Source: Pseudoalteromonas sp. BSi20652 (GTDB lineage: Bacteria; Pseudomonadota; Gammaproteobacteria; Enterobacterales; Alteromonadaceae). From it: a stretch of 36,041 nt of DNA. Below, one piece after another: positions 24,643 to 33,790 of this stretch. Below the pieces are notes generated by a model. The model was given only the letters and a program-made list of their open reading frames with translations. It did no database searches and was not told the origin of the DNA. Numbering within the stretch: position 1 is the stretch's first letter; every line of letters starts with the position of its first letter. The stretch is from NCBI RefSeq assembly GCF_000239855.1, contig NZ_BADT01000136.1, positions 1-36,041 of the forward strand, written 5' to 3'. Both the position numbers and the translations under genes were made by a program.

Positions 24643-25199
24643 TATTTTGATGCCCCTTTAAGTTGTTCATCATCACGGCTTAAAGCCTCTTTAAGTTGAT
24701 TTCGGGCACGGTATAAACGAGTCATTACCGTGTTTTTATTTAAATTTAGTATGCCTGCAATTTCTTCACCAGAGCAGCCCATTACAACTTGTAGTAATAA
24801 TGGTTCTCGGTATTCATCAGATAGCAGGGCAATCTGGCGTTGAACTACCGTCTGCTCCATTTCATCGTCTAATGAATGGCTGGTTTCATCAACAAGCGTA
24901 TCGTTTTCTACGTCGCTGTAATCAAACTGTTTACGTTCAAATCGGCGTGCGTTTTCTCTTCGTAATATAGTAAGCAGCCAGGGTTTAGCTGCCTTTTGAT
25001 CAAGTAAAGAGTCGAGTGAGCGCCACGCGCGTAAAAACGTTTCTTGTACTAAATCATCTGCTATGTGCGGATCACGGCATAACCAATAAGCAAAGCGATA
25101 AAGCTCTTTATTGTAAACGTGGACCAAGGCTTCATAACGCTTTTGTTTCTCTGCCATATCGATTAAGACCTGATTGTTTGATTTTTTCTTTCCAAGCAT
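24642..25199 (-). CDS. ECF-type sigma-70 family RNA polymerase sigma factor
   Basis: The 185-residue alternative sigma factor has region 2 at about 25-90 (VYNKELYRFAYWLCRDPHIADDLVQETFLRAWRSLD, with the core-binding and -10 recognition helices). Region 4 is at about 130-180 (LLSDEYREPLLLQVVMGCSGEEIAGILNLNKNTVMTRLYRARNQLKEAL), the -35-binding helix-turn-helix. ATG at 25199 is chosen; a GTG two codons upstream (25205) is possible. It is followed by, and overlaps, the probable anti-sigma gene, and begins 61 bp after the batD stop on the same strand, so it may be read with the Bat operon or from its own promoter in that short gap. Confidence 0.88.
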   Translation of the reverse strand: MLGKKKSNNQVLIDMAEKQKRYEALVHVYNKELYRFAYWLCRDPHIADDLVQETFLRAWRSLDSLLDQKAAKPWLLTILRRENARRFERKQFDYSDVENDTLVDETSHSLDDEMEQTVVQRQIALLSDEYREPLLLQVVMGCSGEEIAGILNLNKNTVMTRLYRARNQLKEALSRDDEQLKGASK

Positions 25200-25260
25200 A
25201 AGCACTTTTTTAATTAAAAATTATTATTTATTGCAAAAAAAGACCTGAGTATTGTAGTTA

Positions 25261-26919
25261 TTAATCATAAAGGTCTTTTAATACAGCTTGTTGTGACTTT
25301 GATGCATGAGTTTGATAGTTCTCAATAATTTTAATAATAGCATTAAGATCCGTGTTTGCGCCTCTATTACTATAAAGTTTTGCCTGCAATTGGCTAATGA
25401 GGCCATTAAGCTCGCTGCTGTTTACGCGGATGCAAAGCTCATCAATAGCGCCAACATTTTTGTGAGTCGCCTTTACAGAAAAACTATTTAATGCGGTGTA
25501 AAAGGCTTTCACATCATGTGTTTTGGCTAATGCTTTAAGCTCATTTAAGCTTGGCTGAGAAGTACCACGGGTGTTTACCTGTGATTTTTCAGTCGTATTT
25601 TTAGTAGAACGGCTCATTAAGTAAAAAATTACAGTACCAATCCATAAAATATACCCTAAAGCGGCAACAACTATTAACCAAAGAGGAGTATCGTTTTTAG
25701 TTTCAATACGTTGTGTGCCTGTCGCTTGATTCGAAATATTTTCAATAGCAGGTAAATTGTTTGGGTTTGATTGTGGGTTTGCAACAGCGGTATTAGGTGC
25801 GGTACTACTTGGTGTTACCGTTATAGTGCGTTTTGGTATTGTAGCTACGCTAATACGGTTCATTTTGGTATTAAACCAAGGCAGCTTTATTTCAGGCAAA
25901 GTATAAGTACCTGGTTTTTGCGGCAGTAATGCATATGATGCCGTTTGCTGCGATACAACGCGTCCGTCTCGTACTGCATTGTTATTTTCTTTTTTATCAG
26001 GATAGCTGCGTATGCCATCAATAGTAGGCATAGAGATTTCAGGTAATTGCTCTTTTGTAACTCCAAGCGCGGTAAGTGTAATAGTACGTGTTATAGGCGT
26101 ACCTACTTCTACGGTGTTATCGTTAGGTTGCCATTCTTCATCAAGGTTAACCAATTCGCTTGGTAACCATGCGCCTTTATAATCACTCGGGATTGGCTTT
26201 ATTTCTACTTGCTGATCATCGCCAAGAGCAGATACCTCCAATTGGCGGTAATTTTGCTGTACTCGCCCTTGAAAAGCGGGGCCTGCAATCGTGTAGGCAC
26301 CACTTTTTTGTGGCTGAATTAAATACTCACGAGTAATAACAAGGTAGCGTTTGCCATCAACAAGCTCATAACTCTCAGTTTGTTTACCTAATTGGGTTAG
26401 CTGAGCATCTTCCATACTTGGTGTGCTTAAGCTGCCATCAAGCAGTTCTTTGGAAAGGTAGAGCTTAACAGTGTAAACACCGGCTTCTTGCACAAATAAT
26501 GAATTACTCGAGAGCGACGTTTTTAAAAATATTTCGTTATTTTTATCTGCATCAACTGAGCGTTTTGCCACTTTTAATTTAATAGGTTGTGAGGTTAACC
26601 CTGCAACGCTAAATGCCGGTATCGTGTAATCACCCTCTGTGCGGGTCATTAGTTTAACTGACCACGTAGTTTGTTTATTAATGCTGCCATTTATAATGTT
26701 GGTACGAGAGCTTAAGCTCGTCGGGCCTACAACAAAGTCTTTTAACAGCGATGAGGTGTCTGGTTGCTCGCCTTTAACTGTATCGTCTACCGATATACTA
26801 AGCATAAAAAATTCACCCGCTAATACAGGATTTTTATCTACGCTGGCTTCTAATTTGGTGGCAGCCCACGAAGGCATCGCACTTAATAGCAATAAACAGC
26901 AAAATAATCGCATTACCAT
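25261..26919 (-). CDS. batD: BatD family protein (oxygen tolerance)
   Basis: The 552-residue envelope protein has a signal peptide (MRLFCCLLLLSAMPSWA) and several beta-rich BatD repeats: the N-terminal KLEASVDKNPVLAGEFFMLSISVDD, the middle REYLIQPQKSGAYTIAGPAFQGRVQ and the later YALLPQKPGTYTLPEIKLPWFNT. A Pro/Asn/Thr-rich linker and a membrane segment at about 412-433 (WLIVVAALGYILWIGTVIFYL) precede a cytoplasmic tail of about 115 residues. The ATG at 26919 overlaps the preceding gene by seven bases; the second ATG (26913) would make a TAATG junction. Bat proteins were linked to aerotolerance in Bacteroides; the exact role is unclear. Last Bat gene of the operon. Confidence 0.88.
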   Translation of the reverse strand: MVMRLFCCLLLLSAMPSWAATKLEASVDKNPVLAGEFFMLSISVDDTVKGEQPDTSSLLKDFVVGPTSLSSRTNIINGSINKQTTWSVKLMTRTEGDYTIPAFSVAGLTSQPIKLKVAKRSVDADKNNEIFLKTSLSSNSLFVQEAGVYTVKLYLSKELLDGSLSTPSMEDAQLTQLGKQTESYELVDGKRYLVITREYLIQPQKSGAYTIAGPAFQGRVQQNYRQLEVSALGDDQQVEIKPIPSDYKGAWLPSELVNLDEEWQPNDNTVEVGTPITRTITLTALGVTKEQLPEISMPTIDGIRSYPDKKENNNAVRDGRVVSQQTASYALLPQKPGTYTLPEIKLPWFNTKMNRISVATIPKRTITVTPSSTAPNTAVANPQSNPNNLPAIENISNQATGTQRIETKNDTPLWLIVVAALGYILWIGTVIFYLMSRSTKNTTEKSQVNTRGTSQPSLNELKALAKTHDVKAFYTALNSFSVKATHKNVGAIDELCIRVNSSELNGLISQLQAKLYSNRGANTDLNAIIKIIENYQTHASKSQQAVLKDLYD

Positions 26920-28853
26920 GATTTTTCGACTCCTGTAGGGCGACGTTTGTATTGTCTTTTTTGGGCTTCTAATTGCATTTTATTCCGTAATAAAATAGCC
27001 GGATCGTCCGGGACTTTTCTAAGTAGTTGATTAAGCTGTTGTGCTTTTTCTTTTTCTTCATTAGTGAGCTCACTTGCTTGGGCTTGCATAGCTTGTTGCT
27101 GAGCATTTTGTTTTTGCTCATCAGTGGTCGGTTGCTCACTCATTGCTTGCGGCTTACTTTGTTGCTGCTCGTCTTGAGGCTGGTTAGCGTCTTTATTTTG
27201 CCCTTGCTCACTTTGTGGCTGGGCTTGCATATCAGGTTTATTTTGCTTATCTGATTGCTCGCCAGGCTCACCTTGTTGATCTTTTGATTGTTCAGACTCT
27301 TTATCTGATTCTTTATCAGATTTTTCATCGCTGGGGCTTTGACTTTCGCCTTCGCCTTTTTCAGAATCGCTTTTATCACCATTTTGTTGCTGATCCTGTT
27401 TTGACTCATCAGAATTTTGCCCTTGGTTTTGCTCATCTTTTTTCTGGCTATCATTTTGGTCTTGAGAGTCGTCGCCGTCGCTTTGCTGATCTTGCTGGTT
27501 TTGTTGCTTTTGTTGATTTAGTAATTGCTCAACTAAGGCTTGGTTATCAGCTGCTTGCGTAAAGTCATCTTGCAAGGTTTGGGCTTGTTTGTACGCCTCA
27601 ATTGCGTCCTCAAGTTTACCAGCTTTGGCAAGGGCATTACCGTAGTTGTATAAACCGCTCGCCGACTTATCATTACTAAACTCATTAAGTGCAGCATCAA
27701 AATTACCTTGCTGGTAAAGCGCCGCGCCTTTTAACTCACTCGATTGCGCCTGTGTTGCTGCATCGTATTCTTTATTATTGTAAGCCTCTAATGCACGTTG
27801 ATCTGCATTTTGCAAAAGAGTAGGGAGCTCTACGGCATACGCATTTTGCTGCGGTAAAAAACCAAAAGTTAAAAAAGCCCCCAGCAAGGCAGCGCGTCTA
27901 AATAAATACAAACCAAATGGCAGTAATAACAAGAGTCCGTAAATACCTGCATCTATTCGCCAAAGCGCATGGCTTTGTTTTTCGTCTTTCAATAATTCAC
28001 TCTGTGCATTTGGGGCAAACGTATTTATGTCGTTGTTGCTAGGTTGGTAACTAGCAAATTTACCGCCGCTGCTTGATGCTAAATTTTTAAGCTGAGAGGC
28101 ATTAATTGTAGGTACTACAATTTGGCCGTATCTGTCTTTCAAAAAGCCGCCTTCAGGTAACTTAATTGGTGCGCCTTGAGCGGTCCCTACACCATATATA
28201 TTTAATCTATATTGGGTGTTACTGGTAAAGCTACTCACGTCGCTTTGTTCTTGTTGGTCAATACCGTCGGTCACTAAAATAATGTCACCATCAATATAAC
28301 CTGCTTGCGTTAATAGCTCTTTGGCCATATCAAGACCCGCTAAAACGTTTGAGCCTTTGTCTGGCATTATTTCAGGGCTCAAGCTTGGAATTAAATTACT
28401 GAGTGTTGTGGCATCGTTTGTTAGTGGTGAAATTACATAGGCCGTGCCTGCGTAAGCTACAAGCGCGGTATCGCCTTCTTTAAATAGCTCAATCATATCA
28501 AGCGCTTTAAAGCGTGATTGCATTAAACGATTTGGTGAAATATCGGTGCTGTACATTGAGTACGACATATCCATAACAATTACACGGGCACTTTTACTTT
28601 GAAATACAGGAACTTGTTTTTTCTCAAAGCTAGGCCCTGCACTAAATAAAATGCCAAGGCTGCAAAACAAAGCAACTAGCCAAAGTGGCTGGCTGGCTTT
28701 AGTGTTTGCTTCGCTCATTATAAATTGTGCTAAATGCGGTGCAATTAGCTGCTCACTGGTGGTTTTTTTATGCTTAATTAAGGCAACAAAAAATAATGCC
28801 ACAGCAGGTATAAGTAACCATAAAAGAGCGGGGCGAATAAATTCAAAATCCAT
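26913..28853 (-). CDS. BatB-BatC fusion: VWA domain plus TPR and Gln/Asp-rich tail
   Basis: The 646-residue protein combines what are two genes (batB and batC) in some bacteria. Two N-terminal membrane segments (LLWLLIPAVALFFVAL; PLWLVALFCSLGILFSAG) precede a von Willebrand A domain with MIDAS residues in VIVMDMSYSMYSTD and LVTDGIDQQ. Another membrane segment is at about 296-320. Tetratricopeptide-type repeats follow at about 350-455 (LYQQGNFDAALNEF; GLYNYGNALAKAGKLEDAIEAYKQA). Then comes a low-complexity stretch of about 130 residues rich in Gln, Asp, Ser, Glu and Lys, and a basic C-terminus. Start TAATG with the batA stop. The low-complexity part gives long shadow frames in other phases, which are not genes. 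Confidence 0.9.
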   Translation of the reverse strand: MDFEFIRPALLWLLIPAVALFFVALIKHKKTTSEQLIAPHLAQFIMSEANTKASQPLWLVALFCSLGILFSAGPSFEKKQVPVFQSKSARVIVMDMSYSMYSTDISPNRLMQSRFKALDMIELFKEGDTALVAYAGTAYVISPLTNDATTLSNLIPSLSPEIMPDKGSNVLAGLDMAKELLTQAGYIDGDIILVTDGIDQQEQSDVSSFTSNTQYRLNIYGVGTAQGAPIKLPEGGFLKDRYGQIVVPTINASQLKNLASSSGGKFASYQPSNNDINTFAPNAQSELLKDEKQSHALWRIDAGIYGLLLLLPFGLYLFRRAALLGAFLTFGFLPQQNAYAVELPTLLQNADQRALEAYNNKEYDAATQAQSSELKGAALYQQGNFDAALNEFSNDKSASGLYNYGNALAKAGKLEDAIEAYKQAQTLQDDFTQAADNQALVEQLLNQQKQQNQQDQQSDGDDSQDQNDSQKKDEQNQGQNSDESKQDQQQNGDKSDSEKGEGESQSPSDEKSDKESDKESEQSKDQQGEPGEQSDKQNKPDMQAQPQSEQGQNKDANQPQDEQQQSKPQAMSEQPTTDEQKQNAQQQAMQAQASELTNEEKEKAQQLNQLLRKVPDDPAILLRNKMQLEAQKRQYKRRPTGVEKSW

Positions 28854-29839
28854 TAGTTTGGCTCCTTTAATGCACGCAGTGTACTCAGTATTACTTTTAA
28901 GCTAATAAGTAAAATAGCGATAAGTAACGGGTAGTAAAATAATGAGCTTTGTGGGCGAAATGTTTGTTCGTCAGCGCTAATAGGTTCAAGTTTATCAAGC
29001 TCTGCGTAAATTTGTTGAAGGCCAGCTACATCTTTGGCTCTAAAGTATAATCCGCCGGTTTGCTCGGCAATCTTTTTAAGTAAGCTTTCATCTAAATTAC
29101 TGCCACTAGAGCCGCCCACATTAAAGAGGCTAAAGCCGCGCGGATTATCTGAGCCAACACCAATGGTGTACACTTTAATCCCTTCTTCGCGAGCTAACAG
29201 TAGGGCATCTTCTGGGTTTAAATTACCAGCGGTGTTTTGTCCGTCGGTTAATAGCACCACAATTCGGTTACTTTCATCTTTATTGGCAAAGCGTTTTACC
29301 GAAAGACCCAATGCATCACCAATGGCTGTTGCGCGCCCCACTAAACCAATTTGGGCTTCGCTGAGCATTTTACTTACTGTTTTAACGTCGCGCGTGAGCG
29401 GGGTTTGTAAAAACGCGGTGTCGCCAAATAATATCAGCCCAAGCCTGTCGCCTTGACGCTGCTCTATAAAATCACTGAGTACAGCTTTTACCATGGTAAG
29501 GCGGTCAACATATTGGCCATTGTAAGCCATGTCTTGTTCGGTCATCGAGCCTGATAAATCGACCGCTAACATTATATCGCGTCCTTCATTTGGTAATGAG
29601 ATTGGCTCATCTAACCATGTTGGATTGGCAGCGGCAGTAACAAGTAATAACCAAATTACCCACTCGAGGGGATTTAAACGTCGTGCGTGTGGCTCGATGC
29701 TTTGGCTGGTTAAGTTGTGCTTTGCAAAACTGGGTATGCGCAAACGCGTACTGGCATTACTTGCTGCGGGTTTTAATAGTAAAAGTAATAAAGGCAAGGG
29801 TAGTAATAAAAATAACCATGGCCAGCTAAATTCAAACAT
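28853..29839 (-). CDS. batA: BatA: VWA domain membrane protein
   Basis: The 328-residue protein has the typical BatA start FEFSWPWLFLLLPLPLLLLLLKPA, a second membrane segment near 58-72, a VWA domain with a complete MIDAS (MLAVDLSGSMTEQDM near residue 90, and T in TPLTRD, VVLLTDGQNTAG), and a C-terminal membrane segment (FYYPLLIAILLISLKVIL). It binds a divalent metal and probably a protein partner through the MIDAS. It overlaps the upstream DUF4381 gene by eight bases and the downstream gene by one, so it is translated as part of the operon. Confidence 0.92.
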   Translation of the reverse strand: MFEFSWPWLFLLLPLPLLLLLLKPAASNASTRLRIPSFAKHNLTSQSIEPHARRLNPLEWVIWLLLVTAAANPTWLDEPISLPNEGRDIMLAVDLSGSMTEQDMAYNGQYVDRLTMVKAVLSDFIEQRQGDRLGLILFGDTAFLQTPLTRDVKTVSKMLSEAQIGLVGRATAIGDALGLSVKRFANKDESNRIVVLLTDGQNTAGNLNPEDALLLAREEGIKVYTIGVGSDNPRGFSLFNVGGSSGSNLDESLLKKIAEQTGGLYFRAKDVAGLQQIYAELDKLEPISADEQTFRPQSSLFYYPLLIAILLISLKVILSTLRALKEPN

Positions 29840-30266
29840 TTACTGACTCCTTTATTTTAAATTGCTTAATACCTTGGCGAAATTTTTCGCACAGTGTTGT
29901 ATCTTTTTGGCTGGGGTTATACAAGCTTAGTATTTCTTGTTCGCTAAAGCTCAAACCGGTAAGCGTATTAAGTGTTGTGCACCATTTAGAGGTAGATTGC
30001 GCAGCAAGTCGCTTGTCGTAATATTCAATCACTAAACGTTTTAAAATAATATGCAGTTGCTGAGGGTTTTGCTCACTTTGACTCAATTGTATTGCGTAGC
30101 GTTTAGGCTTTTTAAATTTATGTTTTTTATAAAATATATAAATAGCTGCGCACAGTGCTAAAAACAGCAGTGCAATAATAACCCACCAAGCAGGGGCGAG
30201 TGGCCACCAATTAACTTGGCTTGGCGCTATTATATCGTGCAGGCCATCGAGTGGATTGGTTTGCAT
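29832..30266 (-). CDS. DUF4381 domain-containing protein
   Basis: The 144-residue protein has an N-terminal PLDGLHDIIAPSQVNWWPLAPAWWV, hallmark of DUF4381, and one membrane segment at about 28-46 (VIIALLFLALCAAIYIFY). A cytoplasmic domain of about 95 residues follows, mostly helical, with KRLVIEYYDKRLAAQSTSKWCTTLNTLTG. It lies two bases after the DUF58 gene and overlaps batA by eight bases. It is found in Bat operons of gammaproteobacteria; its role is not known. Confidence 0.85.
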   Translation of the reverse strand: MQTNPLDGLHDIIAPSQVNWWPLAPAWWVIIALLFLALCAAIYIFYKKHKFKKPKRYAIQLSQSEQNPQQLHIILKRLVIEYYDKRLAAQSTSKWCTTLNTLTGLSFSEQEILSLYNPSQKDTTLCEKFRQGIKQFKIKESVNV

Positions 30267-30268
30267 GG

Positions 30269-31213
30269 TTATTTTCTCACTAATTGCAGCTCAAGCGGTG
30301 TTGCTGCATTGAATGATATTAAATTAAGACCCGATTTAGTTAAGCGATTAAAGCGCGTACTAAATGCTTGCTCAGCATTTTTAGCAAAACGTTCTCTAAA
30401 GCTGTTATCCATTAATGGTAGGGCAAAGTCCTGACCATTTGCATTAATGGTGACTGCTTGCTTAAACGCAGGTAGCTGATGCTCAAATGGATCGCTTATG
30501 TGGCAACCAATCAACTCGCAGTGGCGGCTTAATATTTCAAGTTGCTTAAAGCTGGCATCATCCAGAGCATTAAAATCAGACACTAAATACACTAAGCTGC
30601 CTGGTTTTGCTAAATGGTTAAGGCGCTTTAGGTTATCGCTAAAGTTGTTAGTGGCTGTTTTATCAATATTGTTAAGCGCTTGCTGGTGGTTGTCGCATAA
30701 ATTATGACAAAGCTTAAGCACGGCTTTTTCACGGGCACTGGGTTTTAGCTCTAAATGCGAGTGCTGATTAAACACTATACCGCCAATTCTATCGCCGCGC
30801 TGACACGCCGACCATGCAACAAGAGCGCTTATATGCGCAGCTTGCACCGACTTTAATAGTAACTTTGAGCCAAACAGCATTGAGTTAGAAAAATCAGTAA
30901 ATACAAACACTGGGCGCTCTTTTTCTTCTTGAAAGAGCTTTGTGTGAGTCTCGCCGGTACGCGCAGTAACTCGCCAATCAATAGAGCGAATATCGTCACC
31001 TTGCTGATAATGTCGCACTTCGGCAAATTCCATTCCTCGGCCTTTGTGCGGTGCAAGGTATTGCCCTGTTAAGGTGTTTTTTATTTTTACCTTAGGGGCA
31101 AGCTCAAGCAATTGCGCTTTGGCTTTGTAATACATCAGCTCTTTGAGTGCTAAATTAACACCGTGGCTATGGCTCTGTTTGAGCCATGCTTGGGATTCTA
31201 ATTGTTTTTGCAT
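30269..31213 (-). CDS. DUF58 domain-containing protein
   Basis: The 314-residue protein carries the DUF58 signature: GRGMEFAEVRHYQQGDDIRSIDWRVTARTGETHTKLFQEE, followed by a degenerate VWA-like domain with VFVFTDFSNSMLFGS and a final YLVSDFNALDDAS. The acidic residues of DFSNS fit a metal site. Family members always sit beside MoxR ATPases and may be acted on by them. It has no predicted membrane segment. It is three bases after moxR and two before the DUF4381 gene. Confidence 0.9.
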   Translation of the reverse strand: MQKQLESQAWLKQSHSHGVNLALKELMYYKAKAQLLELAPKVKIKNTLTGQYLAPHKGRGMEFAEVRHYQQGDDIRSIDWRVTARTGETHTKLFQEEKERPVFVFTDFSNSMLFGSKLLLKSVQAAHISALVAWSACQRGDRIGGIVFNQHSHLELKPSAREKAVLKLCHNLCDNHQQALNNIDKTATNNFSDNLKRLNHLAKPGSLVYLVSDFNALDDASFKQLEILSRHCELIGCHISDPFEHQLPAFKQAVTINANGQDFALPLMDNSFRERFAKNAEQAFSTRFNRLTKSGLNLISFNAATPLELQLVRK

Positions 31214-31216
31214 AAC

Positions 31217-32173
31217 TTATGGTACGGCTACAAGTTCAACTATACGGCTTATTACTTGATCTTTAGTAATGCCATCGGCTTGGGCTTCGTAACTTAAAAT
31301 AATGCGATGACGCAGTACGTTATGCACAACAGCTTGAATATCATCAGGTGCTACAAAGTCACGGCCTTGAAGCCATGCATGAGCACGAGCACATTTATCA
31401 AGTGCTATTGTTGCACGCGGACTTGCACCAAACTCAATCCAGCTACCTAGTTGCACGTCTAATTTAGCGCCTTCACGGGTGGCTATAATAAGTTGTACTA
31501 AATATTGCTCAAGTGGCTCTGCCAAATAAAGGCCTAATATTTCTTTACGAGCTGCAAATAAATCGCTTTGACTAATTTTTTGCATTACCGGTTGGTGCTC
31601 GTTAAGCGCTTCGCCGCGTGTTAAACGCAGTATATCAAGCTCATGCTCTGCGCCAGGGTAGCCAATACTTAAGTGCAGTAAAAAGCGATCCAGCTGGGCT
31701 TCTGGTAACGGGTAAGTCCCTTCTTGCTCTAGCGGGTTTTGTGTTGCCATAACTAAAAATAGTTCGCTAAGCGGATAAGTGTTTTTACCCACGGTCACTT
31801 GGCGCTCTGCCATGGCTTCTAATAGTGCTGATTGTACTTTGGCTGGTGCACGGTTAATTTCGTCAGCTAAAATTAGGTTGTGAAAAAGAGGGCCTTTTTC
31901 AAATACAAACTCGCTAGTTTGTTGGCGGTAAATATCGGTACCTGTTACATCAGCTGGTAATAAGTCTGGCGTAAACTGTACGCGCTGAAACGATCCTTCA
32001 ATACCTTTAGCAAGTGCATTAACTGCACGTGTTTTTGCAAGCCCAGGAGGGCCTTCTACTAATAAGTGACCATCAGCTAAAATAGCAATAAGTAGCGCTT
32101 GTGTAAGCTCTGGCTGGCCAATGATTTGTGTATCTAAGTACGTTTTTAATTTTGAAAATGCGTTAGCTGCCAT
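31217..32173 (-). CDS. MoxR family AAA+ ATPase
   Basis: The 318-residue AAA+ ATPase has Walker A GPPGLAKT (residues 41-48), Walker B NLILADEINRAPAKVQSALLEAM, sensor 1 in LVMATQNPLEQEGTYPLPEAQLDRF, and a C-terminal lid with GASPRATIALDKCARA. MoxR proteins act as chaperones that remodel or assemble partner complexes, usually the VWA proteins encoded next to them. It is the first gene of the Bat operon, with a candidate promoter about 60 bp upstream. Confidence 0.93.
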   Translation of the reverse strand: MAANAFSKLKTYLDTQIIGQPELTQALLIAILADGHLLVEGPPGLAKTRAVNALAKGIEGSFQRVQFTPDLLPADVTGTDIYRQQTSEFVFEKGPLFHNLILADEINRAPAKVQSALLEAMAERQVTVGKNTYPLSELFLVMATQNPLEQEGTYPLPEAQLDRFLLHLSIGYPGAEHELDILRLTRGEALNEHQPVMQKISQSDLFAARKEILGLYLAEPLEQYLVQLIIATREGAKLDVQLGSWIEFGASPRATIALDKCARAHAWLQGRDFVAPDDIQAVVHNVLRHRIILSYEAQADGITKDQVISRIVELVAVP

Positions 32174-32239
32174 AATAAGTGGACTGTCCTCGTCAGCTGG
32201 GTTTGTACCTAATAGTGTTAGGTGATAAATACTGACCTA

Positions 32240-32268
32240 TTTATAAGGTTTATAATTGGGTAACTCAA
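32240..32268 (-). promoter_or_regulatory. Candidate promoter of the moxR-bat operon
   Basis: On the minus strand TTGAGT (32268-32263), a 17-bp spacer, TATAAA (32245-32240). Transcription near 32233 gives a leader of about 60 bases. It lies in the 306-bp divergent spacer with fadI, which also contains the fadI promoter and operator. Confidence 0.45.
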
Positions 32269-32407
32269 GAGTTAGACTGTATTTTTTAAAATAGTTCGTT
32301 ATTTTTTAACGATTTTTAGCGTACCACAAAACTTTGTAAATGCGTCTAAAAAAGCCTATTGTGATAGTCGTAATTAAACACTGTTTATATAAATTTGTGT
32401 TTTTCTA

Positions 32408-32436
32408 TTGGCTTTAGCACACGGGTTGTTTAGAAT
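32408..32436 (+). promoter_or_regulatory. Candidate promoter of fadIJ
   Basis: TTGGCT (32408-32413), a 17-bp spacer, TAGAAT (32431-32436). Transcription near 32443 would begin just before the operator at 32448-32464, a layout fit for repression. Confidence 0.5.
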
Positions 32437-32447
32437 CGAGGAAAACA

Positions 32448-32464
32448 AACAGGTCAGACCTGTC
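32448..32464. promoter_or_regulatory. FadR-type operator before fadI
   Basis: AACAGGTCAGACCTGTC contains a perfect palindrome ACAGGTC-A-GACCTGT and fits the known FadR consensus (AACTGGTCNGACCAGTT-like). FadR represses beta-oxidation genes and is released by long-chain acyl-CoA. The site ends 16 bases before the fadI ATG, between the promoter and GGGAG. Confidence 0.7.
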
Positions 32465-32479
32465 AGCGGGAGAGCATAA

Positions 32480-33790
32480 ATGTCTGAGCAAAACATACTA
32501 AAAACACCAAAGGGCGACCGTATTGCCATAGTTAGCGGCTTACGTACACCTTTTGCAAAGCAAGCAACAGCGTTTCACCATGTACCTGCACTTGATATGG
32601 GTAAATTGGTGGTTAACGAAATGCTTGAACGATTAAATTTCAATAAGTCAGAAATTGATCAACTTGTATTTGGTCAAGTAGTACAAATGCCAGAAGCGCC
32701 AAATATTGCACGTGAAATTGTATTAGGCACAGGTATGCCGGTATCGGTTGATGCATATTCTGTATCGCGCGCATGTGCTACCAGCTTTCAGGCTATTGCT
32801 AATGTAGCTGAGTCTATTATGGCAGGATCTGTAAGTGTAGGTATTGCAGGCGGCGCAGATTCGTCATCAGTACTGCCAATTGGTGTAAGTAAAAAGCTAG
32901 CAGGCAGCTTAGTTGATTTAAATAAAGCGCGTACGCTTGGTCAACGCTTAAAAATATTTTCAAAACTGCGCTTAAAAGACTTATTACCAGTGCCTCCTGC
33001 GGTTGCAGAGTACTCAACAGGCCTTTCAATGGGGCAAACTGCTGAGCAAATGGCTAAAACACATAATATTAGCCGTGAAGATCAAGATGCATTAGCGCAT
33101 CGTTCTCACTCACTTGCAACGCAAGCATGGGCTGATGGTAAGTTAAAAGATGAAGTAATGACGGCGCATTTACCGCCATATAAAAGCTTTATTTCAGAAG
33201 ATAACAACATTCGTAAAAACTCAACGGTTGAAGGCTACGCCAAGCTTAAACCTGTCTTTGACCGTCAGCACGGTACTGTTACTGCCGCAAATGCAACACC
33301 ATTAACTGATGGTGCAGCGGCCGTACTTATGATGAGCGAAAGCAAAGCAAAAGCACTTGGCTACGAAATACTAGGTTACGTACGTAGCTTTGCATTTTCG
33401 GCAATTGGCGTAGAAAAAGACATGTTAATGGGCCCAGCTCATTCAACGCCTATTGCACTAGATAGAGCGGGTATTACGCTTGCTGATTTAGATTTAATTG
33501 AAATGCACGAAGCGTTTGCATCGCAAACACTTGCCAATATGAAAATGTTTGCCTCAGACAAATTTGCACAAGAGCATTTAGGTCGCAGCAAAGCAATTGG
33601 CGAAATTAACATGGATAAGTTTAACGTTAACGGCGGCTCTTTAGCATATGGTCACCCATTTGCAGCAACAGGTGCACGCTTAATTACGCAAAGCTTACAC
33701 GAGCTTAAACGTCGTGGTGGCGGTTTGGCATTAACAACAGCGTGTGCTGCTGGTGGTTTAGGTGCAGCCTTTGTATTGGAGAGCGCGTAA
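32480..33790 (+). CDS. fadI: 3-ketoacyl-CoA thiolase FadI (acetyl-CoA acyltransferase)
   Basis: Beta subunit of the FadIJ beta-oxidation complex; cleaves 3-ketoacyl-CoA to acetyl-CoA and a shortened acyl-CoA. The thiolase residues are all visible: Cys99 ([17 protein letters not shown]), His392 ([16 protein letters not shown]) and Cys422 ([14 protein letters not shown]). The 436 residues match E. coli FadI (436). GGGAG precedes the ATG. It overlaps fadJ by one base (TAATG), so the two subunits are translated together. A FadR-type operator lies directly upstream. Confidence 0.96.
   Translation: MSEQNILKTPKGDRIAIVSGLRTPFAKQATAFHHVPALDMGKLVVNEMLERLNFNKSEIDQLVFGQVVQMPEAPNIAREIVLGTGMPVSVDAYSVSRACATSFQAIANVAESIMAGSVSVGIAGGADSSSVLPIGVSKKLAGSLVDLNKARTLGQRLKIFSKLRLKDLLPVPPAVAEYSTGLSMGQTAEQMAKTHNISREDQDALAHRSHSLATQAWADGKLKDEVMTAHLPPYKSFISEDNNIRKNSTVEGYAKLKPVFDRQHGTVTAANATPLTDGAAAVLMMSESKAKALGYEILGYVRSFAFSAIGVEKDMLMGPAHSTPIALDRAGITLADLDLIEMHEAFASQTLANMKMFASDKFAQEHLGRSKAIGEINMDKFNVNGGSLAYGHPFAATGARLITQSLHELKRRGGGLALTTACAAGGLGAAFVLESA

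Noticed and set aside
27027-27562. Long open frames on both strands over the batB/C tail
   Set aside because: They arise from low-complexity Gln/Asp/Ser codons in other phases; no ribosome sites and no recognisable protein.
33742-33789. Upstream extension of fadJ within fadI
   Set aside because: It adds 16 residues from inside fadI in another frame; the ATG at 33790 forms the normal TAATG junction and gives the family N-terminus.
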